NCBI GenBank assembly: GCA_003538625.1
Contig: DPRR01000045.1
Location: forward strand, 23,883-87,882
Source: Ignavibacteriales bacterium
Lineage (GTDB): Bacteria > Bacteroidota > Ignavibacteria > Ignavibacteriales > Ignavibacteriaceae
DNA length: 64,000 nt
Reading direction: 5' to 3'
This document shows, piece by piece, positions 8,838 to 15,286 of the stretch (the first letter of the stretch is position 1; each line of letters begins with the position of its first letter). The notes below the pieces were generated by a model that had not been told where the DNA came from, searched no databases, and worked only from the letters and a program-made list of their open reading frames with translations. The translations under genes were made by a program, and so were the position numbers.

Positions 8838-9908
8838 CTAATTTTGTGGAAAAACACTTTTAACAAGGCCTTCAAACTTTGGCCCTATATGCAAATCTTC
8901 ATTTTCCGTTTTTCCGTTTGAGCCATTATTACTAGCTGATTTTTTCTCAGAAGATCGGTCTTCTGCTGCTTCTCTTAACTTAGCCTTTTGTAATTCTGCA
9001 TTCTGTTTGTCAATCAACTCAATATTGGCATCGTTAATTTTACCCTTGACCTGCTTATTCAAATAACGAAAATTTTTAAGAGTTGAATCAAGATTTCTGT
9101 AATTAAAACAGCACTCAGAAAATATTTTAAATGCCTCACTCTTTGGAAGTAAGTGGTTAGTCATTATAATTTTATAAAATGTTGTTGGAGAACCTTTAGA
9201 AATTGTTTCTCCAGTGCATTTAACCAATACTTCCCGGATTTTATTTTTAACATGTTGTTCATCAGTAAATGTTTTAGGTGAATGATCCTGAAGCAAAGTA
9301 GAAAAAGGTAAATTTAAATCAGGGTAAATTGTTTCGGGTAAAATTTTCTCATCTGATTTACTATTTGCTTTAGTTTCATTTTCCTTTCCTTTACTTTTAC
9401 TTTGTGTACTTTTACCCTCATCAATCGAATTTATGTCCTCATTAATTCCGTTTATGTCCTCATTAATTCCTTTAATGAATATCTGTGGTTTGATCTTTGC
9501 GTCTTCACTGAAGATAGTTTCCGGGTTTATCAGTAAAAATTCTTTAGTCAAGTAAACAGATTTGCGACGTTCACAACCTCGAATATAATTTTCTTGAATT
9601 CTTTTTGATGTTAAAATGTTGTGAGCTTCATACTTTTTCTTACTGAATAATTCTCTATTTAAAAAATCATTTATAATTGTTTCCAGCTCATTTAGTTCGA
9701 TTCTGAGTTCATCGCTGAGCAGAATTATAAATTCATCTGATAGATCCAAGTAATAACCATTCTCAGAATAGATGATTTCAAGTAACCGGTTGTAAATGGC
9801 ATATCCTAAAAGTTTATGTTTGGCCCTGATATATTTCATCTTTGTATCAAAGAACATATCAGTATCATGACTGAAGTAACTTAATCCACGTTTCTCTAAT
9901 CTTCCCAT
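8838..9908 (-). CDS. phage replication protein with DUF4373/Lin1244-like N-terminal domain
   Basis: A 356-residue protein. The first 130 residues match the pattern of the DUF4373 (Lin1244/Lin1753-like) domain found in phage replication initiators: an opening YFSHDTDMFFD motif, a YAIYNRLLEIIYSENGYY stretch and a downstream RR-rich segment. A low-complexity Ser/Lys/Asn linker follows (about 160-195), then a helical C-terminal domain. The middle carries a short duplicated GINEDING stretch (about 145-160). It is probably the replication initiator of the element, although an ATPase partner such as DnaC was not recognised. Confidence 0.68.
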   Translation of the reverse strand: MGRLEKRGLSYFSHDTDMFFDTKMKYIRAKHKLLGYAIYNRLLEIIYSENGYYLDLSDEFIILLSDELRIELNELETIINDFLNRELFSKKKYEAHNILTSKRIQENYIRGCERRKSVYLTKEFLLINPETIFSEDAKIKPQIFIKGINEDINGINEDINSIDEGKSTQSKSKGKENETKANSKSDEKILPETIYPDLNLPFSTLLQDHSPKTFTDEQHVKNKIREVLVKCTGETISKGSPTTFYKIIMTNHLLPKSEAFKIFSECCFNYRNLDSTLKNFRYLNKQVKGKINDANIELIDKQNAELQKAKLREAAEDRSSEKKSASNNGSNGKTENEDLHIGPKFEGLVKSVFPQN

Positions 9909-9909
9909 G

Positions 9910-10248
9910 TTATACTTTCTCTCTCATTTTGTGGATATGCGGTAAGATTTGAGAAAGTAATTTTCTATCATTGCACAAATTTGCTTTACTGAAATTGTCA
10001 ACAACTTCATATAAACAAAGTAGTTTTATGTTTCGTTTTCGCAAGCTTGAATTTGTATAATGTAAAAACTCTGTGGAGTTTGGATCGTCTTCTAAATCCG
10101 CAGCAATATCTATATCTTCATTTGCAATTAATATGCTGTGGATACTGGATAAGATATTTTCAGGAATAGATTTGAGTTTATACTCTGTCTCAGTTGTACC
10201 AAGAACATCATAAATCAGTTTTCGGATTCTGTCATCTTTAGTTTTCAT
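9910..10248 (-). CDS. hypothetical protein
   Basis: A 112-residue soluble, helical protein with no recognised motif. It overlaps the preceding gene by 4 bp (ATGA type) and ends 1 bp before the replication gene, so all three are probably co-translated. An early-gene or replication accessory role is only an inference from position. Confidence 0.6.
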   Translation of the reverse strand: MKTKDDRIRKLIYDVLGTTETEYKLKSIPENILSSIHSILIANEDIDIAADLEDDPNSTEFLHYTNSSLRKRNIKLLCLYEVVDNFSKANLCNDRKLLSQILPHIHKMREKV

Positions 10249-10622
10249 ATTATTGGCTCCTCCAGTTCATCAAGCAAACTCTTTAGAGCAATATCGGTTA
10301 ATGGGCCGCCGTTTTGCTTAATCGAATCCAACTTCCCAATTGCTTCACCAACAGAAAGTAAATGCCATATCGCGCTGTCAATATCGCGTGAGATTGCATC
10401 AGTAATAGCTTTATTTGCTCGCTTGTTTTTGCTGAATGGTGTGCTCAATAGATCGCGTCGAGATGCTGTTAGAAGCTCGATTGAGGTTATAATCTTTTTT
10501 CGTGATTCTGTAAGATGAAATTTTCTTGGATTCTTAACTTTCAATAAGTCGTAAATCTTAACATCACTCAGGTTTGTTCTCTCATCATTTTTTTGCATAT
10601 TATTACCAGCTCCTTCAATCAT
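10245..10622 (-). CDS. hypothetical protein
   Basis: A 125-residue charged helical protein without a recognised domain. It overlaps the next gene by 4 bp. A purine-rich GGAGCTGGTAATA stretch lies before the internal ATG nine codons in (10598), so the shorter form beginning MQKNDERTN is a plausible alternative start. Confidence 0.58.
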   Translation of the reverse strand: MIEGAGNNMQKNDERTNLSDVKIYDLLKVKNPRKFHLTESRKKIITSIELLTASRRDLLSTPFSKNKRANKAITDAISRDIDSAIWHLLSVGEAIGKLDSIKQNGGPLTDIALKSLLDELEEPII

Positions 10623-10638
10623 TTATTTTTATGATTTT

Positions 10639-10663
10639 AAGCGTCGATTACAACTCGGCGCTT
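10639..10663. terminator. hairpin between two element genes
   Basis: AAGCGTCG (10639-10646) pairs with CGGCGCTT (10656-10663) with one G-T pair. It sits just after the stop codon of the gene at 10666-11106. The minus-strand tail is only weakly T-rich, so termination or mRNA 3'-end protection are both possible. Confidence 0.45.
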
Positions 10664-10665
10664 TT

Positions 10666-11106
10666 TTATTTAAAAACCTTCTTTGCATCTTCAGCTTTGG
10701 CAGCTTGCTTCAACAAGTTCAATTCCTCAAGAGTATATTGTTTCGGAAAGACCGGCTCTATTGGTTTGTTGTTTTCAGCTATCTGTTCCGGTGTAAGTGT
10801 TGCGAGCTCTCGACCTTGAGAATCAAATCTTAAGTTATGATGAATATCGACCGGCAGATTTTTGCCAATCGTTTCAAAGCCTGGGAGTTTATTATCGCGG
10901 ATAAATTGAAGAACAATTTTTCTTAAAACCCGGTGCTCCCGGCTTATCTTTAAGGCAAGTCTTAAATCAATTGGAATCATAATTTCCCTGGCTTGCAGCT
11001 CTCCGGGTGCGCTTGTTAAATCTTCATTAAGCTTTAATAGATCTTCAGCTTCATCGATCTGAGCGCCTTGCTCCGAGGTATTCTTTTTGTTAAGAAAAGT
11101 CTTCAT
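10666..11106 (-). CDS. hypothetical protein
   Basis: A 146-residue protein with a good ribosome binding site (CTAGGAG 7 bases before the ATG). The middle contains a basic helical segment (about 48-70), and the C-terminus a helical Lys/Glu-rich tail. No family was recognised. It is the first gene downstream of the structured 11297-11417 region, which ends in a terminator-like hairpin on the same strand, so it probably has its own promoter or depends on read-through. Confidence 0.6.
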   Translation of the reverse strand: MKTFLNKKNTSEQGAQIDEAEDLLKLNEDLTSAPGELQAREIMIPIDLRLALKISREHRVLRKIVLQFIRDNKLPGFETIGKNLPVDIHHNLRFDSQGRELATLTPEQIAENNKPIEPVFPKQYTLEELNLLKQAAKAEDAKKVFK

Positions 11107-11296
11107 TTGTAATTCTCCTAGTAATAAATAAAAGTTAAGTTCAAATTCTATTTGTGCTCCCAGTGCATCTAATGTTCGTTATCCCTTAAAATGTGTGTGG
11201 ATCGTTACAATATAGATCCACACTTCAAAGCGACTGAAGACACAAATACAGCCGCAGGGATTCACAACAAATAAAGGAAAGGAACAAAATAAAACA

Positions 11297-11417
11297 TCCG
11301 CTAGAGTGGCAGGCTGCTAGCGGAGCAAATGATTGGTCATAATGGAATGACCTGGACGAAATGTCATTAAAAATCTTTGATATGTTGTTTCTGCTGGTTC
11401 CATTATCCAATCATTGC
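11297..11417 (-). ncRNA. candidate structured RNA with terminator
   Basis: This lies in a 415-bp gap without a credible gene. On the minus strand a long stem pairs 11398-11417 with 11325-11347 (about 20 bp, one small bulge). It encloses a loop with its own 6-bp hairpin (AATGAC with GTCATT). A second hairpin follows (TCCGCTAG at 11297-11304 with CTAGCGGA at 11317-11324) and then a T-rich tail, like an intrinsic terminator. The arrangement fits a small RNA or a leader or attenuator, but a replication or packaging site is also possible. Confidence 0.45.
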
Positions 11418-11496
11418 TTAAGCGCCTTTTGCCACGCTATAAAAAAATGTTTTTAATTCTCTATGCTATGATATGAAGTGAGGTGTAAAGAGGCAC

Positions 11497-11531
11497 GAAC
11501 AAATAGTTCACTAATTTTGAACTATTTGTTC
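11497..11531. repeat. perfect 14-bp inverted repeat at a gene end
   Basis: GAACAAATAGTTCA (11497-11510) and its exact complement (11518-11531) are separated by 7 bases. Each arm is itself a GAAC-N5-GTTC dyad. It includes the stop codon of the gene at 11522-12196. There is no T-run, so a paired operator or an mRNA-stabilising hairpin is as likely as a terminator. Confidence 0.6.
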
Positions 11532-12196
11532 ACTTTGTTGTCAAGGTAAATTTTATGAGACGCTCTCAGGTTTCGTTCGCCATCAGGGAAATCATCTTGA
11601 GGTAGTTTGTTGTAATCTGCTATGGAGTATTTAGTAAAATATTCTTGAATTCGTTTTCCTTTTAAATATCTTAGTTGATCCCGGCCCCGGTAGTCAATCT
11701 CATCATTTTGATTTGGATCATCATTAATCTGATTATCAAAAATTTGGTTAGCCATGCTGGATTGAGTTTCATGTTTTATTTCAATGTAAAATTTAAGCGT
11801 ATCATTTAATTCCTGAAAAGATTCATAGTCATCGGTACCGCTCAAATAATCGTTATAAAGATTTTCTACTCTCACGATTTCATCTTTTAACAAAGTTAAA
11901 TATTTATTCTTATCTGTTTTGGTTTTAGTAAAAACTTTCTGTCTAATGGATATTTCATTCTCATTGCTATCGTTATCCAGCTTCATTATAAATCGAAAAT
12001 TTGCCGTATTTTTTACTTCCATCTGGTTTTTGTTAAAGGTAAGAATATCATTTAAGAGGTCTAAAGCTTTTCTCCTATCAGATATTTCTTTTGCGAGTGA
12101 ATTTAATATATCCGCACAATAGTTTTTTAATGCTAGTTTATCAGCAAAAGACAAAGAGGGTATCTTTGCAATTATAGGAGCTTTTTCGTTATTCAT
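11522..12196 (-). CDS. hypothetical protein
   Basis: A 224-residue, highly charged helical protein with an Asn/Asp-rich linker near residues 150-170. No domain was recognised. Its last codons and stop form one arm of the perfect inverted repeat at 11497-11531. The gap to the gene upstream contains a GC-rich hairpin (12237-12266), suggesting separate regulation. Confidence 0.6.
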   Translation of the reverse strand: MNNEKAPIIAKIPSLSFADKLALKNYCADILNSLAKEISDRRKALDLLNDILTFNKNQMEVKNTANFRFIMKLDNDSNENEISIRQKVFTKTKTDKNKYLTLLKDEIVRVENLYNDYLSGTDDYESFQELNDTLKFYIEIKHETQSSMANQIFDNQINDDPNQNDEIDYRGRDQLRYLKGKRIQEYFTKYSIADYNKLPQDDFPDGERNLRASHKIYLDNKVNK

Positions 12197-12236
12197 TTTT
12201 TCCTGCCAAAAAAATGTTAATAAAAAATATGTTAGT

Positions 12237-12266
12237 AACTCCCGGCCCTGGTTAAGACCGGGAGTT
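12237..12266 (-). terminator. terminator-like hairpin
   Basis: A 9-bp perfect stem (AACTCCCGG at 12237-12245, CCGGGAGTT at 12258-12266) lies 11 bp after the stop of the gene at 12278-12766. The T-run on the minus strand begins only about 10 bases later, so efficiency is uncertain. Confidence 0.5.
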
Positions 12267-12277
12267 TAAGTTAAATG

Positions 12278-12766
12278 CTATGCACTATGCTTTTGTTCAC
12301 AGATAGAATTATTTAATTCAAGTTCCGTTTTCATTTGTGTGCCACTTCTATATCTCAAAATCAATTCTTTGGCAACATCAAAAAGATCAATCTCATAAAG
12401 TGAACTCATTAGATAATCAATAATAACTTCAAGTCTATATCGTTTATTTTTATCAACAGTTTTTTGAATTGCCTCATAGATTTCGTCAACAGCAGAAATG
12501 GACCCGCTTAAATATTCTATTCGAATACTTTCAGCTAAATTAAAAATTTGTTTTGCTTCGTCTTCTTCTTCTAGAGCACTTTCTATTGCACCTTCAAGCC
12601 ATTCTTTATCCGCAGTCTCGTGATAAGATGAAAAGATATTAATCAAAGCATCTGTATTAAATTTTTGTTTTGCCTTGTTGAACTCTTCACTAAATCGGGC
12701 AGAGTTTAGAGCGTCAAAATGATTAAGAAAATAATTTTCTTTTCGAGTTGTGTTTGTTGTTTCCAT
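12278..12766 (-). CDS. hypothetical protein
   Basis: A 162-residue acidic, all-helical protein with no recognised motif and a Glu-rich stretch at about residues 60-75. An AAAGGA ribosome binding site lies 7 bases before the ATG. The gene is flanked by hairpins on both sides (12237-12266 and 12834-12867), so it is probably a separate transcription unit within the element. Confidence 0.6.
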   Translation of the reverse strand: METTNTTRKENYFLNHFDALNSARFSEEFNKAKQKFNTDALINIFSSYHETADKEWLEGAIESALEEEDEAKQIFNLAESIRIEYLSGSISAVDEIYEAIQKTVDKNKRYRLEVIIDYLMSSLYEIDLFDVAKELILRYRSGTQMKTELELNNSICEQKHSA

Positions 12767-12833
12767 TGTACAATCCTTTATTTGTGTTTCTGAATTAGTT
12801 AATTTTACTTACTCCTTTATTGGAGTGTTTCGT

Positions 12834-12867
12834 TCCCTCCGGAAGTGTTCATGCACCAATGGAGGGA
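12834..12867. terminator. terminator-like hairpin after the 42-residue gene
   Basis: TCCCTCC (12834-12840) pairs with GGAGGGA (12861-12867) around a 20-base loop. It lies 5 bp beyond the stop codon of the small gene at 12872-13000. The T-run follows on the plus strand; on the minus strand it is followed by a second small hairpin (ACTCC/GGAGT, 12811-12826). Confidence 0.4.
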
Positions 12868-12871
12868 GTTT

Positions 12872-13000
12872 TTATTTCTTACCCACATATTCCTTGATAA
12901 GCTGCAGCAACTTATCTTTAATTGTTACTTCTTCCAATGCACACTTAGCTTTGAATTTTTTCCAAAGAGTTTTGTCAATCTCTCGCAGTGTATATTCCAT
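12872..13000 (-). CDS. 42-residue ribbon-helix-helix-like protein
   Basis: This short gene reads MEYTLREIDKTLWKKFKAKC at its start and continues through LEEVTIKDKLLQLIKEYV. That is a beta-strand followed by two helices with a Leu/Ile pattern typical of Arc/CopG/ParG-type ribbon-helix-helix DNA-binding proteins. The ribosome binding site AAAGGA lies 6 bases before the ATG, and a textbook sigma70 promoter (13030-13058) lies just upstream. It probably acts as a small repressor or copy-control protein; no toxin partner is visible. Confidence 0.72.
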   Translation of the reverse strand: MEYTLREIDKTLWKKFKAKCALEEVTIKDKLLQLIKEYVGKK

Positions 13001-13029
13001 TTAGATTCCTTTCTGTTTTTGTTTTCTTA

Positions 13030-13058
13030 ATATTAAAGAAAGTTGATTTGATTGTCAA
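13030..13058 (-). promoter_or_regulatory. canonical sigma70-type promoter
   Basis: On the minus strand TTGACA (13053-13058) is separated by 17 bases from TAATAT (13030-13035), 30 bp before the start codon of the 42-residue gene. This is the classical -35/-10 form and unlike the TTTG/TAnnTTTG boxes before the host tRNA genes in this window. Confidence 0.6.
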
Positions 13059-13356
13059 GTACACTTAAGCAATCATATTATAAAATCTTAATGCATCTTT
13101 AAAAATTGCCAAAAAGTGGCTAGCAGTTTCTTGTGTTTCTGCAAAGCCTTATAAATTAATTACTTAGGATTAATTTTGGACTCCCCTCGACATATTTTAT
13201 TATGTTTTTATCATAACTTTTTATAACAATGTATTGCAATTTATTGCAAGTTCACTCCATCAGATAAAAAGATGTTTAAGAATAGCCATTATTCTTTTAC
13301 CATTTTAACACAAATCATCCAGAAATTAATTTCTAATCAGATCCAAGTAAATACTT
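13059..13356. other. non-coding regulatory stretch of the element
   Basis: No gene is supported here. It is AT-rich and contains two TTGCAA hexamers 10 bp apart (13234-13239 and 13244-13249); TTGCAA is self-complementary, so this could be an operator or an origin-associated repeat. Nothing more specific is visible. Confidence 0.3.
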
Positions 13357-13376
13357 GCCTCGAATAAGATCGAGGC
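13357..13376 (-). terminator. hairpin after the integrase operon
   Basis: GCCTCG (13357-13362) pairs with CGAGGC (13371-13376) around 8 bases, just beyond the stop codon at 13388. The following minus-strand sequence is only moderately T-rich. Confidence 0.45.
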
Positions 13377-13387
13377 TTAGAAACGAT

Positions 13388-13669
13388 TTATGAATGAATT
13401 ACTAAGTTTTCTTGTTTGAATACTTCTTTGATTGCATGTTCCTTTTGCATTTCGGTAACTCTCAGAATTTCCTTTCGAGCTGCTTGCAAATATAATTTTG
13501 CTTGTCGTTCACAAAGTCCAAACTTTTCTTTAATCAAGTTAACAGCTTCACAACTCGCACTCCGGGTGTTAAAGAATAATGTTTTCTGATTGAGAAGTAA
13601 AACGACAATATTGTTTACATTTATTTTGAATTGATCTGATTGCATCTTTTTTGTTTTTTCAGAATTCAT
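13388..13669 (-). CDS. small helix-turn-helix-like protein
   Basis: The likely start is the ATG at 13669 (MNSEKTKK), which overlaps the end of the preceding gene by 11 bp; an upstream in-frame start at 13741 would lie deep inside that gene. The 93-residue product has a helical segment (EAVNLIKEKFGLCERQAKLYL, about residues 42-62) compatible with a helix-turn-helix. It is the last gene of the int operon. A regulatory role is inferred. Confidence 0.55.
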   Translation of the reverse strand: MNSEKTKKMQSDQFKINVNNIVVLLLNQKTLFFNTRSASCEAVNLIKEKFGLCERQAKLYLQAARKEILRVTEMQKEHAIKEVFKQENLVIHS

Positions 13670-13940
13670 TTCCGTTATTACCTTTTGAATTATTTTTATG
13701 TTTTTGTGTACAATAAATGATTGCATTAACTGACTTTTCACTTAAAGAATATTCTTCCGCTGTTTTAATTATAAAATCGTAAATCCGTTCACCCCTAGCT
13801 TTTGATCCCTGGTAATTTTTTCTGATTATAGAATTTCTTAGAGCAATATCATTTACCAATCCATATTTAGCAAATAGCTGAAGTATGTTCATTGTCAATT
13901 CAGCATCCTTTAAAGGATCGTCTAAAATCTTAGTTTTCAA
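13659..13940 (-). CDS. small hypothetical protein downstream of integrase
   Basis: A 93-residue protein starting at a TTG that overlaps the integrase stop by 11 bp. The C-terminal part (YSLSEKSVNAIIY, about 66-78) resembles a helix-turn-helix. The chain of 11-bp overlaps int-this gene-next gene indicates one translationally coupled operon. A directionality factor or regulator role is possible but unproven. Confidence 0.55.
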   Translation of the reverse strand: MKTKILDDPLKDAELTMNILQLFAKYGLVNDIALRNSIIRKNYQGSKARGERIYDFIIKTAEEYSLSEKSVNAIIYCTQKHKNNSKGNNGNEF

Positions 13941-14985
13941 TTCTAGCAGCCTCAGTAATTATCCTGGTATGAATAATTTTGTTAACAGCTTCTTTAAAGT
14001 CATCGGATCTGAGATGTGAATAAATTTCTGTTGTGGTAACATTTGAATGACCTAGCAATTTTGAAACTACATATATTGAAACCCCGGACTGGACCAACCA
14101 GGACGCGAACGTATGCCTAAGAGAATGAAAGTTTAACTTAGGATTGATCTTAGAGTTTATTACAAATTTCTTAAATCGTTGTGTTAAGATGTTTGGATTG
14201 ATCGGCACTCCATCCAGGGTAAAAATATTTTCAATCGTTTCTTTTCTGTTCTCATATCTTTTCAGAACAATATCTAATGCATCCGGGTTAAGTGGTATTG
14301 ATCGGACGCGCTTTGTTTTTGTGATATGAACTTGATTTGTGAGAGTAACCATTTTTTGAACAGCATCAAACTGATTCCAGACCAGGGTAATAATTTCCAT
14401 TTGTCTTAAGCCGGTGTTTACTGCAAAGATGACAATATCTCTCATTTCTTCTTTGTCACCAATTTTATTAATTAACTTTTCAAACTCTTCGTGTGTGTAA
14501 AACTTAGGCTGCACCTGGGGAAGTTTAAATCTTTTTATTCCATTGCAAGGATTGCTCAGCATATATCCGTCTTTTACTGCTTTGGAAAATGCTGAAGACA
14601 ATACAATCAAGTCCCTCCTGGCAGCATATAAAGAAATTGTAGTCGCTCGCTTCAGCAAATAATCTTCAATCAATCGTGTTGTAATATCTGCTAGCTGCAG
14701 ATCTCCGTTTGAAAGTTCAAACATCTTAAAAGTTGATTTATATATTTTTACTGTTTTGTAAGTTAGGAAAGGTTCCTGTCTTCTAAGATAATCGAAAGTA
14801 AATTTTTTGAAGTTTATCGGAATGACATCTTGATAGAAGTCAGCTTCAATTTTTTTTCTGAAGTGATTAAAAAATTTTAATGCTTCATTTTTATTCTTTG
14901 CCCCTGTTGATTTTGCTTTTCTATTCCCTTTGTTGTTTGCATAATACACGTACCAAATACCATTTTTATTTTTGCTGAGAAACAT
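13930..14985 (-). CDS. tyrosine recombinase/integrase of the second element
   Basis: A 351-residue phage-type integrase with a short N-terminal arm-binding region (1-45), a SAM-like domain (about 60-140) and a complete catalytic domain: Arg194 (TGLRQMEI), a basic KTKRVRSIPL segment (222-231), His287 and Arg290 (HSLRHTF), His313 (LLGHSN) and the nucleophile Tyr322. GGAG lies 9 bases before the ATG. It stands 147 bp from the intact tRNA-Ser(CGA), whose 5' half is the attachment repeat, so it should catalyse recombination there. Confidence 0.94.
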   Translation of the reverse strand: MFLSKNKNGIWYVYYANNKGNRKAKSTGAKNKNEALKFFNHFRKKIEADFYQDVIPINFKKFTFDYLRRQEPFLTYKTVKIYKSTFKMFELSNGDLQLADITTRLIEDYLLKRATTISLYAARRDLIVLSSAFSKAVKDGYMLSNPCNGIKRFKLPQVQPKFYTHEEFEKLINKIGDKEEMRDIVIFAVNTGLRQMEIITLVWNQFDAVQKMVTLTNQVHITKTKRVRSIPLNPDALDIVLKRYENRKETIENIFTLDGVPINPNILTQRFKKFVINSKINPKLNFHSLRHTFASWLVQSGVSIYVVSKLLGHSNVTTTEIYSHLRSDDFKEAVNKIIHTRIITEAARIEN

Positions 14986-15091
14986 AGAAAAACTCCTGTC
15001 TTCAGGTTCTCAGTTCTTTATTAAAATCAGTCAGAAATTTTGTAATTTAGCTATGGACTATTTTTGCACTAAAGTACCCTTTTTGGGTGCA

Positions 15092-15120
15092 TTTGGGTAA
15101 AAAGCAAACTGCGAATTTTG
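15092..15120 (+). promoter_or_regulatory. element-borne promoter of tRNA-Ser(CGA)
   Basis: TTTG (15092-15095) is followed after 17 bases by GAATTTTG (15113-15120), one mismatch from TAnnTTTG, 12 bases before the tRNA. The bases TTTTGAGCG here also occur at the same place before tRNA(CAT) at 59775-59848. Because it lies inside the element, integration seems to give the tRNA a new promoter. Confidence 0.5.
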
Positions 15121-15132
15121 AGCGTAATCGAA

Positions 15133-15171
15133 GGAAAGGTGGCAGAGTGGCTGAATGCGGCAGTCTCGAAA
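15133..15171 (+). repeat. attR: 5' half of the intact tRNA-Ser(CGA)
   Basis: Perfect 39-bp copy of 3268-3306, forming tRNA bases 1 to the end of the anticodon loop. The integrated element lies on the 5' side and supplies this half, while the 3' half (15172-15221) is chromosomal. Confidence 0.9.
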
Positions 15172-15221
15172 ACTGTTATATTGGGAAACTGATATCGAGG
15201 GTTCAAATCCCTCCCTTTCCG
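15133..15221 (+). tRNA. tRNA-Ser (anticodon CGA)
   Basis: An 89-nt class II tRNA with acceptor GGAAAGG/CCTTTCC, anticodon stem GCAGT/ACTGT with loop CTCGAAA, a long serine-type variable arm and GGTTCAAATCC in the T-arm. CCA is not encoded. A terminator follows at 15236-15269. Confidence 0.95.
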
Positions 15222-15235
15222 CTTCATTTAACTCT

Positions 15236-15269
15236 AAAAAAAAAAGCCGCTCATTAAAGCGGCTTTTTA
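15236..15269. terminator. bidirectional terminator between tRNA-Ser and the cytochrome operon
   Basis: AAAAAGCCGC pairs with GCGGCTTTTT around TCATTAAA; A-run and T-run on opposite sides let it serve both the tRNA and the convergent heptaheme cytochrome gene. Confidence 0.85.
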
Positions 15270-15286
15270 ATTTCTTATACGTTATA

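Larger units (their letters stand above)
3268..15171. mobile_element. 11.9-kb integrated prophage remnant or phage satellite
   Basis: The element is flanked by the 39-bp direct repeat (3268-3306 and 15133-15171); the unit from the end of one copy to the end of the other is 11,865 bp. All credible genes are on the minus strand, starting with an integrase next to the right repeat. Then come small regulator-like genes, unknown early genes, a replication protein, a terminase-small-subunit-like gene, an HNH gene, an HK97 gp10-like gene, a tape-measure gene and one unknown gene. Large terminase, portal, protease, capsid, major tail, lysis and fibre genes are not recognisable. The order follows a siphovirus genome with its centre missing. 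Confidence 0.88.

Noticed and set aside
11225..11410. 61-residue open frame in the structured gap
   Set aside because: It overlays the hairpins and terminator-like sequence; composition is Cys/Ser-rich and looks random.
11297..11417. Retron msr/msd-like structure
   Set aside because: No reverse transcriptase gene is present anywhere in the element, so the hairpins are better read as a small RNA or leader.
13670..13741. Longer start (13741) for the second small gene after integrase
   Set aside because: It would overlap the preceding gene by 83 bp; the ATG at 13669 gives the normal 11-bp overlap seen across the operon.
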